From contig OZ316896.1 of NCBI GenBank assembly GCA_973895155.1, forward strand, positions 20,212,001 to 20,276,000: a stretch of DNA of 64,000 nt, in the 5' to 3' direction. Of the stretch, positions 51,900-63,069 are shown piece by piece. The notes under the pieces are model-generated. The model was not told the DNA's origin. It worked only from the letters and a program-made list of their open reading frames with translations, and ran no database searches. How positions within the stretch are numbered: position 1 is the stretch's first letter; each line of letters starts with the position of its first letter. The stretch is from Marsupella aquatica (lineage: Eukaryota > Marchantiophyta). A program made the translations under genes and the position numbers.

Positions 51900-52220
51900 T
51901 GTTGAGCATAGATGACATTCGCAATGGCAAGCCCATGAACCATCCAACGCACTTTAGTCGACACAGAGAGATACGTGGTTCACCTCCACATGAGGCTACG
52001 TCCACGGGAACACACAAGAGCTTTACTGCACTCTAGGCCGATCGGCCATACCAAGCATCCTCAACTAGCTCCGTAACAATGAGCCTAAGTTCCACCAGGG
52101 TCTGGCATCAGCCCTGGCTATATGCACAACAGCACTACCACTAACCTTAGCTAGGTTCTAACCCGAGTTAGCCTAACTGTGGTTAGCACAAGAGTCACAA
52201 GACTAGAGCAATATCTAACA
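51900..52220 (-). repeat. Copia 5' LTR
   Basis: 321 bp; it is identical to the 3' LTR except for about five substitutions, all transitions, and a 23-bp deletion. Confidence 0.96.
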
Positions 52221-52225
52221 TCATA

Positions 52226-55200
52226 CACGTCTACAGCATGTTGTGGATAATGACATGCGTTTATATAAGGTCCATTGACTTGGTTTGGCAGTTTCCTTGC
52301 CTCCCTAGTAAGCTTGCATAAATTTGTGCATCTATATCCATACATAGCAAAACACCTTATTAGCCCAAAAATGACATCAATACTGTTTTACTAGTATCTG
52401 TGAGTGTCCCACTTCATATGCACGCTTAAACAAGGCGACCTTTAATGCCACCTATCACTTCTTTTAGGATGCTTATATGTGCAGAGTCAACCACATTTGA
52501 CAGTACAATAACAATCAGTAAGACTCCTTTTATCTTCAGTACAAGATAAACTGAAGAGAAAAAGGAGCTTTTTAATGGCGAGGAAGCTCATGGACACAAA
52601 TGAACATAGGAAGTTTTTAGTGTCACAATACCCTTAAAATGTTACAGTGTCATGATATCAAAGTGTAAGAGCTTATATACAGGGTAACCATGGCGACCCA
52701 AGGCAATCAAACTCCTTCAATTGAAAAATAAACATGGGCCGCACCAAGGACAGAATACCCAAAGAATACACTGAAAATTAACCTTGTCATGAGTGATCAA
52801 ATACATGGTTAAAATTTCATCTTCCCACACAAAAGTGTATAATGTGGTATGCAAACAAATTTAAATCATGTTCATTTGTGCCCTTCATTCAGAATTTGCG
52901 TGTCCATTTTGGTACCCCTTCGAGCATTTGTGTCCATCAGACACAGTTTCCATTTTTTTTAAGTCTGGCTATCTAACTAATTAAATAATTAGGTTTCTGG
53001 CAGATGTGTACGGAATACCAAATGTTGCACATTGTTTTTCTTAGTAAAACACTCATATGTTACAACATATATAAGATAAAGGGTATTGTATTTTATTTAA
53101 ATTGTGAAATCATACAAGTTCCAAGGAAAAAAACCAAGTCTCTCCTTTGTTAAAAAGGGGAGATATTTAGGGACTATGAATAATAGGTTGGACAAAACAA
53201 TTTCATAGGGTTTAATGGGGGGTAATAAAAGTTTGTTTTTTAAGATTTTGGCTTGAAAAATTTGTAAAAATGTTGGACATATTATGTTTTGGAAGTGCGG
53301 ATCACTTTTATGGAAGAAGTGAAGATGGCAAGGAAACATCAAGGAGAATTATAGGGTGACTTTTAATTCAAAACAAAAGGTTTAAAAGAGTCACATCAAA
53401 AACAAATTAACAATATACAATGATGTATGAATATTTTACTTTCCAACAAAAAATTTGCACAAACAAATATTTATGCAAAAGAAACCTCAAAAATAAGAGT
53501 ATGTGACCGCAAAACCACAAATAAATTAAAGTTTTGACCAGTGCACCAAATAAAAAATTGCACCGCCATACAAAAAAATGTTTGCACACAAAACTCGCAC
53601 TAAAAAAAACCTGCCCCATCAAAAAATATGTGCATGTGAACCTATAAATTTTGGGATGATAATTTTACTCAATGTGTTTTATTTCTACGCGCAAAAAAAA
53701 ACCACCCACCCTAACATTCAGGGACCAATGGGGAGATAGCCAATGATTACATTTAACTATGGTTACATGACATGGATTTCACTAGACATGATTGTATTGT
53801 ATAGTATTGTATACATTGTACCTCTTTGCTATAATGGAATCAATGCATTATTTCTCCAACATGGTGTGGTTATTTGGTGAAAGAATACCAAGCCTACTTA
53901 CTTGCTTGGCCAATTATTTGTGTTACTTAGGCTTATTGGCATGAATATTGCATATTACCAGTGAAGAAATAAGTGATAGAGGTTACAATTGCTTAGTGAC
54001 ATGAGAGGGACGAATTGGATGTAGAGAGTACCAATGGAGAGACTTCACCAAAATGAACCAGTGATGAAGTCTCTCAAGATTTTGCTAGGAAGTAGACTCT
54101 ATAGTTGCCAATTTGAGAGGGCAGAGCCCATTTGGGGAGTTGCTTAATGTAAAGCCCCCACAAATACGTGAGAATAAACAATTATTCTACAAACAAAATG
54201 TATCAATTAAATTAAAAACCATTTGCATCTTTTTTATACAAATTTGAAAAAAAATGAGTACCTTGCTAATTCATAATTTTGTCAAAATTAAATTATTAAA
54301 TATCTTTGGTACAGTCAAGTTTTTGGTTATAATTAGTAGCCCAACTATATTTAAAAGATTAGCCTTCTCTTTTTGCATCACATTCTAATAATCTAACTTG
54401 CCAATGATTCCCTAGGGTAGAGTCCAAAACATCTTCGAATCTACTCCTACTTGGCCTAGCTACTAATGTTCATATATAGAAGACGAGGAACAATGTGAGT
54501 GAAGGTGATATTAATTGGCAGATGAAAGTAGTAGTGGATTTCATTCATCTGCACCTAGTACTGAGAGGTCCCCCCCCCATTTTCCCCAATCCTACTATAG
54601 TACCAATTAAGAGAGGATAAACTTGAAACTGAAAGACATAAAGAACTGAATATGCAGACCTTAAGTGTTGATCAAACCCGTTCTACAATCTACCATTGCA
54701 ATAAGGAAATGAAGATGAGAAGATTCAACTCATATACCCGCTCATATACAGTCCTTGGAGCTCTTAAGTATCCAGAATGGGACGAGTTGTTAATTGGCTC
54801 ACAAGATAACCAATAAACTATGGTGAGCATATTGTAGATTGATTAACCATAATTTCTTACATTATGCACTTGAGGGCATTACTTCTCGCTTTGGAGGATC
54901 TCAGAGCCATTTTTGCAACTATGATAGCTCTTGAGCCATAACAACATCACTACCCTTTAACCCTACTTTCATTTACACAAGAACCCATACTTAGAGGGTC
55001 TTTTGCTATAATTGATGATGAATAATTATTTGTTGCACCTATGATCTATAAAATGACAAAGTTCAGAAGCAATCAAGGCCTAACTTGAGTATGAAATCTC
55101 CTACTTGATTTGGATGCTGTTGTTGGAACGTAGACTAATTTACTTTCCTCAGTGCAAGCTATAACTCTAGTTCATATTCCTTTGTTAGATGTGTCTTCTA

Positions 55201-56250
55201 AGAAGAAAGATGCAAATAGGATTGCTACAAAGATACAAGAGGAAACAATGGAGGTTATGGGGGGGGGGGACCACGAACCTAGTCAAACCATTTTGAGAAG
55301 AGCAATTGTTTCTATCTTCCATTGCAGTGTGCTACAATTTGGTAGACATTGTAAATAAAGTTGTACAAATTAAAGGCTTAATCTACTATGGTTGCCTCAT
55401 CATCTCACCTAGCTTATTGCATGACTGTGGGCATATTGTTAAGAATTCTCATCGTACGAATCATACAAATACCTTGTAACAAAAATGTGAGCCATTTTAT
55501 TATGATTTACCTTCTTAGTGTTTGGTTCACAGCCTTTTCAAAATTTTCTAGGTTGCTCCACCTTTTTTGAGGGGCAGCTCCTTCCTTTCACTTTCATAAA
55601 CCATTCATGTTGTAAATTAAAATTGTGTCCTATATAGCCCTTGTTTTTCTGCATATATTGGACAGCATGGCTGTAGTACCAGCTAAAAAGTAATAATAAA
55701 GGTGTTTCATGCAAAGGTGCTCCATATGGAAAACTTGGGGTCCAACAACTTAGCACGTATGGATGAATAGTTTAATTTGCAAAATAACCTCAAATAATCG
55801 ATGTTTATACTAGGTCTTTGTGATGCACAAATTAAAAGAGCCCATTGTCCACCCTCCTCTGCTCTACTCTACTTTTAATTTTTTGGCCAAATTCAAAGCC
55901 TTGTTGCTCGGATGATTCTCTTGCGACTACTGTATGTTGAAGGTGAGCCCCAACAAGCTCTTCTTGATAATTTCCTCTTGTCCAGCTAAGATCATCAGTA
56001 CATTGTCAAATAATAAAAATAATTGCAATAGTCCTCATCACTATATAGAGAACTAACTTTTAACGTCTGATAGCAAGTTGGTCCACCTCCATGCCAAGGT
56101 GCTAACTAAGGCATGCAGAGGTGGCACTCCACAACTATTGCTCACAAAAAGGCCTCTACTTAGACAAATTTAGTGACTCTTGCATTCGGAGGGTTAAGAT
56201 ATGCATACTCAATGATTTGAGAAAGAGCGTTACCAAAATGCAGATTCGGG
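52226..56250. other. AT-rich sequence without genes
   Basis: No gene recognised; it has long A/T stretches, an 11-G run at 55259-55269 and short open frames only. The dispersed repeat at 55855 is listed separately. Confidence 0.45.
55855..56000. repeat. Dispersed repeat, copy 2 (partner at 6068-6215)
   Basis: About 150 bp are shared with 6068-6215 in the same orientation; AAAGCCTTGTTGCTCGG and AGCCCCAACAAGC are the clearest words. Confidence 0.6.
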
Positions 56251-56941
56251 GCAACATTGGATTTGAGGGACGGGAGGATTAATTTCATGAAAATTTAAGA
56301 CAAACAAATGAGGCACAGTGTATGGTCTAAAATAATATTTTGGCAGTTGGGGGCAGTATGAACTATCAGGGGGCGCGCAGGCGGTGTGTGATAAAGTGAT
56401 TATTCCTAGAAGGGGTTTAAGTATGAAATTGAGAAATTTCCAAACTTTTCAAACCTTACATAGTGCATTATGGGGACAGAAAGATCTTTGAGTAACGTCA
56501 AGATGGCAAAGACATTGTGGCTGACCCAAATATTAGTGATGTCCCTTGAGTAAGGAGGTCCAGCCTATGACCAAAGAATGGCTTTTGCTTAAAGCAATAT
56601 TGGATTTGAGGGACAAGAGTATTTCATGCAAATTTAAGACAAACAAACGAGGCAGAGTGTATGGTCTAAAATAATATTTTGGCAGTTTGGGGCATTGTGA
56701 ACTATCAACTATTGCTAGGGGCAGGAGGTGTGTGATATAGTGGTTATTCCTAGAAGGGGTATAAAGTATTCAATTGGAAAATTTTTTAACTTTTCAAACC
56801 TTACATGGTGTTTAATGAGGACGGCAATATCTTTGAGTAAAGTCAAGATGACAAAGACATTGTGGTCGGCCCAAATATTAGTTATGTTCCGCAAGTAGGG
56901 AGGTCCAGCCTATGACCAAAGAACGGACTTAATTCGCTTAA
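56251..56941. repeat. Tandem duplication, unit 343 bp
   Basis: Copy 1 starts at GCAACATTGGATTTGAGGGA (56251) and copy 2 at GCAATATTGGATTTGAGGGA (56594). They share TATGGTCTAAAATAATATTT, TTATTCCTAGAAGGGG, TTTCAAACCTTACAT, GACAAAGACATTGTGG-like words and AGGTCCAGCCTATGACCAAA in order. By eye they are about 85-90 percent identical. Confidence 0.92.
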
Positions 56942-58192
56942 ACCAAGGCGGCCAGGACGGCAATAAGGTGAAGTCCCCTTTGTAAAGGTGTCTGAGTGGG
57001 ACATTCACCATTTCTCGACATAAACGGCCAAGAGAGACCGGGAGGAGCCAAAAGAGGCTTGGATTTTACCTTGCACATATGTAAGCTTCCACAATCCTAG
57101 TGTATCAATTGTCTGAGTTTTTCTAAGTGTCTACATTGTATTAAGGCCAAAGTAACCTAGCTTGGAAGATTACATGAATAGATACAAAAGACTTTTATTA
57201 TAGTTTCATTTATCATAGTGAATTGTTGTCCATCCACAAAGAAGGTTGTCAGTTTGTCACCTTGATCAGCTCACCCAACCAAAGGGCCCAATGTGTAGGC
57301 ACAACCACATCAGCTAACAACTATCATGGCTAGCAGAAGCCACAACTCAAGAGGTCCACATTACTGATTAACAAAAATAAATGAAGAATGAATTTGAGTA
57401 CTGTGCAGATCTATCAGAAGAGGATCATCTTGGTAGTAAGCATGTGTGTTTGTGAGTGCCAGACTAAATGTGGACTTGGTCGTATTCTAACTGTGTCAAT
57501 ACTAACTCGTGCTTGTCTTTGAAACCCACTTTGTTTACCCACTTTGGAATGCATTTATATGCATGCCCATTGCATTATTTACCTTGTGTTAATATTTCAA
57601 AACATATAGCTTAAAGGTGGCCCCAATTCATGCACATTTTTCCCTGAAAAGTGCCTATCTATGGCAAATTACTAGTAAGATGTGCCCCGGTCAGTCAGAA
57701 CTGAATCAACTACACAACTATTTGGGAGATATATAATATAATAAACAAAGTAGCTGACCGGGTTACAAAAATTACAAATGACTAAACATAGCCTAACTTC
57801 AAGTTCATGTCAATTATATAGGTCAGATTCATTTCTTCTCTGGCTATGGAAAATTCAAAGACATTCTGATTAATGAACTAATTTAGTAACCTAGGTGTCC
57901 CTTGTTCATGACGCCCACCTTGGAAAGAAGGCGTGAGTCTCTCAAGCTAACATGTCTCATCACAAAATTTACCTGCAAAATAGAAAGTAAGGTAATTGTT
58001 AAACAAAGAATAAGAGTTCAATCAAAAGCAAGACAAACAACGAGTCTAATCCATAGCGAATTAACAGACACATGCAATATACATTAAACCCAAACTAATA
58101 AAATAATACAACTAGCAATTATATCTACTTTAAGATTTATTAAAATAAAATGTAATACATCACATTTTGTAAGTTCCCTATAAGAACTTACT
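56942..58192. other. Gene-free sequence
   Basis: No recognised gene or element. Confidence 0.45.
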
Positions 58193-59465
58193 TCATGTGT
58201 GGCCAGTTCTATTTTTGATAGTCTGGAGTGTCTGGTCCAAGGTATTCAAAGCCCATGACCTTTCTTCTGGCAAATCATTAAAATTTAGTTGTTGATGTAC
58301 ATAGGCTGTCAACCCCATAGTGGCACGAGAATTACTTTCACATTCAAGAGAAAGCAGCAAATGCATTCTGAACTTGTCCTCCTCTGATAAGACTCCAATC
58401 TGATTAGTTTCATATGCAAAATCACGGATATCACGAAGACTCTGCATCCACAAAAAAGAATTTGGTGAATTGGAAATTAATGAAAAGAATATGCAACCAA
58501 ATAAAATACATTTTGCTTCACTTACTACATCGTCTAAATCTTTAACACCATGTTCAAAGTTTCCATGATCATCATTATGATTCCAATAATCAGTGCCAAT
58601 AGTCTCGATAATATCATTTGCATCTTGAATATCAACTTGACCTTCTTCAGGATATGGTGGAGGTAAAACTATTTTAGATTCTCTCTCTCTCTCTCTCTTG
58701 CTTGAAAAGCAAGTTGAGGAATGTGTGATGGTCTGTTCACACCTCGTTCTTGCACCGCTCTCACTGTATGGGCATTCCATGTTAGAATGATATCATTTAT
58801 AGCATTCTGAATGAATGGAAGAAGTACAGTAACAATGGAGTATCTATGCAACGGATTATCCATTTGCAAAAATCCTTCCTCGTATGATAGAGTACGAAAT
58901 AAGTCCTTAAAATGACCCAATCCTTGTTTCTTCAAGAATCCCCATTTGAAATGCTTCGATCCTCTGTAAAAATCACAATGATTGTAAAAAATTAGTATGT
59001 TCCTTGAAATTCTTTTTCCCTTTTATAAGTTAAAGCCACAAAAACCCCGTGGCAGAGGGGAAACAACCAGGCCATAAAAAAGCCAACTAAACAACATGAC
59101 CCCTGGGAGGGCGGGCAGAAAGCATTAACAACGTACACAGACAACAAATCATCATCGCGGCCAATGCAACATTGGGCCCCCATAAGTCCCATAGGCAAAA
59201 AATTAGTATGTTAATAAACATATCAAGCAAATAATTTTGATAACATATAGTTGAGTTTAAGTACTATCTGATTATGAACTGAAGAACCTTTGCGAAAACA
59301 ATGAGTATTTGGTCTTGCCCTTTCAAGATTATTTTGGACCAAAATATGCTCAGTCGCATAATCAGAACGAATTAATAAAGGATGATAAAATCTTTGAACC
59401 GCATTTTTATACCCTTCATAAATAGTCCGGGCTTTCTTATTTACAGCTTTTAAGTAGGTTGCCAC
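58193..59465 (-). pseudogene. Decayed integrase-core (DDE) transposon gene
   Basis: From about 59465 a frame without its own ATG reads ATYLKAVNKKARTIYEGYKN, then HPLLIRSDYATEHILV (second catalytic Asp) and KGSSVHNQ, ending at 59268. Acceptor CAG then leads at 58963 into RIEAF, with the catalytic Glu, followed after CAAA by WGFLKKQGLGHFKDLF, MDNPLHRYSIVTVLLPFIQN and LTWNAHTVRA. HNQ-RIEA-W-LRK is the signature of the eukaryotic integrase-core family (as I recall, Pfam rva_4) of fungi and animals. The C-terminal part, after a phase-0 intron (about 58460-58535), ends at 58193. Damage: the donor after HNQ reads CAG-ATAGTA instead of GT, a 4-nt insertion follows RIEAF, and a (CT)9 run at 58681-58698 shifts the frame. 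The N-terminal part with the first Asp is absent. LINE-like or unknown sequence at 59030-59195 lies in the broken intron. Confidence 0.72.
58681..58698. repeat. (CT)9 microsatellite inside the integrase-core gene
   Basis: On the coding strand this is an AG run. The reading frames on its two sides do not match, so slippage here probably caused the frameshift. Confidence 0.9.
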
Positions 59466-60608
59466 TAAAGATGATTCAAATCACAATATTGCCACTACTT
59501 TTTCTGTATTTACAAATATGCCACACTTTTCCTCTATGCTTACTTGAGTTAACTATAGTGCCGCGTGTTTCCTTAAGATTGGATCTAATTTCTGTCCAGG
59601 TTGTTTTCGGTTAGAGTTTATGAACCTTTGTTTCTTTTGGTTCAGTCGCCTCAACTCACTGTGGTGAACAAAGCCCCGGTGCGCGGGGAATTTCATTTTC
59701 AAACACACTCAATGCGGATGAATGTAGGTCATCTTAGTTTCACGCAAAAATAGCAGAGAATGTGAAAGCCACAAAATGAAACGCAGGGAATGCTTGTCGT
59801 GTGGGATGGCAATCACCAAAAATGCAATGGGAAAGTAATTTGATCGAGTAGTGTGCAAGGTTTAACAACGAAAGTTGAACAAGCTACGAGATCACCAGCA
59901 CATGGTCTGCGAGCTTTAATTATCTAAGTGTGAGCACACCTGGACACCTGGATTTCTGCGAGCTTTGACATTAGGGTCTTGATTAGGGTGCCTGATATAT
60001 TCTGCGGCGCAACATTATCTTGACGGTGCCGTGCTCTGGAGAGGAGAGGATTGGAGCTCTTGCAAATTATTCCAATGGAGTGTGTTGCAATTGTTCACTG
60101 TCGCTGAAGTTCCCTGGTATGTGCAAAATCTTGATTCTTACATAGACTGCCTGCAGACACCGATTCGAATGGTTTGCCAGTGTTATGCTAATCTTAACCC
60201 TTCGCAGCTATATTTTGAGGGAGATTGGACGATTGGTCTTTTTTAATTTAGTTTCTTTGTTCAAATCACAATTACAATGACTCGCCCAGATTTCCCTATT
60301 GTCGGTGACTATATATGCTTACCTTGATCAACGTTTACCCCTATATAATCTACTCGATCAATGCATGCGTCTATCATAGAGATGCTCGGATTTATCACAT
60401 AGATGCTCGGATTTGCGCTTCTATTTGGTGCAGGACATTTCACCTACATGAACCCATTTTTGGGCACCTCAATTTGTCAATGAAAGCATGCTCCTTGAAT
60501 AGGGACCTAGATTACGCCCTGCCCGTGGAGTCGATTTCACTGCTGATTAAATCTATGTGGCTGGTTTGGTTTTCTCAATGCAGGTTGCCGAAGTCATAAA
60601 TTCGAGCC
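59466..60608. other. Sequence between the integrase-core relic and the MULE
   Basis: No gene recognised. An intron-like acceptor (CTCAATGCAG) just before 60591 suggests that the MULE transposase may have an upstream 5' exon here. MULE terminal inverted repeats were not identified. Confidence 0.4.
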
Positions 60609-61745
60609 ATGGCTAATGCTGTTCTGAAGAAGGGCAACACGTTTGAGAGCTGGCAGGTAGTGAGGCGGGCAATTGTGAAACATGGGGTCTCGACAGAACA
60701 TGTAATAAGTACATACAAAAAGGACTCTCTTTGTTTTCTTGGAAAGTGCAAAATGTGGTGGCATGAAAACCCTACTAAAAAATGTGTGTGGTCAATCAGA
60801 GTGATAATGAGCTCTAAGACGGAAACGCTTACTGTGACTCAACTCAATGACCACCATAATTGTTGTGCCGCAGACCATTACAATAGACGAATGCATAATT
60901 CCTCAGATTACTTAGCTACTTTAATCTTTGACATTCTCATAAAAAATAGGCAGACTCGAGCTTGCTCTTTGAGAGACACAGCCCAAGCTATTTTACATCC
61001 TGATGTGAGGTATCACACAGCCCATGCAGCCAAAAAGAGAGGTATTATCAGGCTAGATGGTGATGAGAAGGAATCCTTCCACTTGATTCCAAGCCATTGT
61101 CATCATATTTTACACAGGGACCCTACTGCCATGGCAAATTAAGTACTCAGCACCTACTGGATCTTTTGAGACTTTGTTTGTGTGCCCTTCAGCTTCTCGA
61201 GAGGCTTTTTCACATTGTCGACCACTCATTGCTTTAGATGGCACACACACAAAGTCAGCATATCCTCAAATGTTATTGGTGGCCACAATTCTAGATGCTA
61301 ATAACACTGTCATGATTCTATCATATTGTATGGCTCCATTAGAGAATGAGCAATACTGGATGAGATTTTTGACCTTGTTGCATGATGCTATCCCAGAGTT
61401 GTCCGCTTCAAACACAGTTTTTATTTCAGACAGAGAGAAGGGGCTTCACAATGCTGTGGATCATGTTTTCCCTAGGGCATTCCATGCTTTTTGCACATGG
61501 CACTTGGGGAAGAATCTACAGGCATACTCCAACAAGGCAGCGAGGAAAGCATTCGATGGACTCGTCTACGCTGCCAACAAAGATCAATTTCTGAGGAGAT
61601 TGGACAGGATTGTGAGTTCCCATCAGCACATGACTACATTGTCAAAACTGCTGATCCTGCTCATTACTCTAGAGCATTCATGCTAAACTGGCCTAGTCCA
61701 ATAAATGTGCTCATATGGTCTATGTTCTATGAATGCAAATGAAAT
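60609..61745 (+). pseudogene. Mutator-like (MULE) transposase, N-terminal and DDE half
   Basis: From ATG 60609 the MuDR-type N-terminal domain reads GNTFESWQVVRRAIVKHGVS, CKMWWHENPTKKCVW and LNDHHNC, up to 61130. A change of frame near 61131-61142 leads to the transposase core: FETLFVCPSASREAF, CRPLIALDGTH (catalytic Asp at 61237-61239), ANNTVMILSYCMAPLENEQY, VFISDREKGL (second Asp at 61429-61431) and AFCTWHLGKNLQ (CxxH). A second frame change near 61600-61620 is followed by FPSAHDYIVKTADPAHYSRA and FMLNWP. The exon would end at CCTAG (61696), but the next bases are TC, not GT. The following SWIM half is on the other strand. At least two frameshifts and this rearrangement make it non-functional. 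Confidence 0.9.
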
Positions 61746-62582
61746 CCAGGGCTACAACTAGCTAGAAGGGCTGTGAAGGAACCCATGTCAAAAGGACAAG
61801 TCAAAGATGGACCGCATTCATCTAATTCATCAACAAAAGGTGCAGATTGTTGTATGTCTACTATATCCTGATTTGGCTCATCATGACCAGAGTCTGATTG
61901 GTCATTACCAATATCATGAACTTCCTTGCCCTGCCCAGGTCCAATGTGATCTTTTCGAAGCTGGCAAGTTCGTCTATCGTGCCCTCTTTGCTTAAAACCG
62001 CAAGTCCTGGGCAAGCGGACGCCATTTTTTTCTGGAAACCTCAGCCTGGGTTTCTCAGTTGGACGTCCTCGTTTTCTACGCTTCAAAGGTGGCCCGCACC
62101 AGGCATCAGGTTCCAAATCATCCTTCAAAATAGCTGTGATGCTACCACTGTATGTACGTCTGAATGAATCTGATGAATAAAAATGTGACACAAAATCATA
62201 ATGTCGTAGGTGCAACCTGGTAATGGCTCTCCAAGCATGAATGCATGGAATCCCAACATCCTGCCAATCTCCACAGGAACATTCCTTCACTGGCTCCAAA
62301 TTGACTAGAAAATGTCGACCATCTGAATCTGTAATTCTAACTTCTGTAGGGCTAGATGGGTCTGCAACAAGTTGGTATGATTCCTCATGTCTTTCCCTCA
62401 ATATAGCCATGATATTGGGAGGGAATGGTGTAGTCAGCGACTCAGCAAGAGTCCTCTTCTCATAGTATTGCTTCATCATGTAGTCCCAAATAAGATTTGA
62501 CTGCTTGAATGCTACTTCTTGGCATTCAGATTTTAGTGCTCGATTTTTACTCTTTGCTTGCTGAGATGTCTCATGACCCCAC
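61727..62582 (-). pseudogene. Mutator-like transposase, SWIM/C-terminal half, inverted relative to its N-terminal half
   Basis: After acceptor TTAG the exon opens with G then TGG GGT CAT: WGHETSQQAKSKNRALKSEC, matching the (R)YGH-TSN region that normally follows the LNWP sequence of MULE transposases. Downstream come IWDYMMKQYYEKR, then the SWIM zinc finger CSCGDWQDVGIPCIH, a basic KRRKRGRP stretch and a second Cys/His cluster CGFKQRGHDRRTC, then an acidic tail ending at 61727. The frame is open for the whole exon. Splice phases fit: the plus-strand half ends with AG and this exon starts with G, giving the Arg of RWGH. It is therefore best read as the missing second half of the same gene, now inverted. 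Confidence 0.88.
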
Positions 62583-63069
62583 CTAACACAGGTTTCCAAT
62601 GTTAGTCATGCCTCACAGAAGAACAACAAATTCAAAAGGAATGATGGAATAATGAGCATGACAATGTGGATGATTTTTACCTATGACAAGTTCATGTAAT
62701 GTGCAAATAATTGTCATTCATTATTTTTCATTTCAGCCTCAGCCTCATTTACACTGTGCCTACTGTAGTCTGTCAAAGTTGTTGTGTCTTATGTAGTCCG
62801 TTTGTATGTAAATGCTTGACAAAACCAAATTGTGATCATTTCACAAACACTAATGCTCTAAGAGACATTGATCAAATGCAACTAGGTCTCAACATTTCTC
62901 AATTGGAAATCCAATTTTTATTCATAATAAAGCACAAAATACATTCCGGTAGCAAGGAGCAGTATCTGCAAGTGGACATATGTATGGCCTATGCTATGGC
63001 CTGTTGTGTCTACAAAAGCTTGCCCACTATCTATGCATTAAGTTGCTTGTAAAGCTACACACTATTGAA
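62583..63069. other. Non-coding stretch, probable 3' part of the MULE intron
   Basis: On the minus strand this precedes the SWIM exon acceptor. No coding motif was seen. Confidence 0.4.

Larger units (their letters stand above)
45570..52220 (-). mobile_element. Full-length Ty1/copia LTR retrotransposon
   Basis: The element is 6651 bp, transcribed on the minus strand. It has LTRs at 45570-45913 (3' LTR) and 51900-52220 (5' LTR), both TGTTGAGC...ATCTAACA, and a TCATA direct repeat on each side (45565-45569, 52221-52225). A PBS complementary to initiator Met tRNA sits next to the 5' LTR and a purine tract next to the 3' LTR. The domain order is gag, zinc knuckle, protease, integrase, reverse transcriptase, RNase H, which is the copia order. 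The leader between PBS and gag is unusually long, about 1.5 kb. The LTRs differ by about five transitions and a 23-bp indel, so the insertion is fairly recent. Confidence 0.97.

Noticed and set aside
55259-55269. Run of 11 G considered as a quadruplex site
   Set aside because: A single uninterrupted G run gives no four-tract pattern; more likely slippage or sequencing noise.
62711-63052. 113-codon plus-strand open frame
   Set aside because: Lies opposite the probable MULE intron; no motif and no conserved neighbour.
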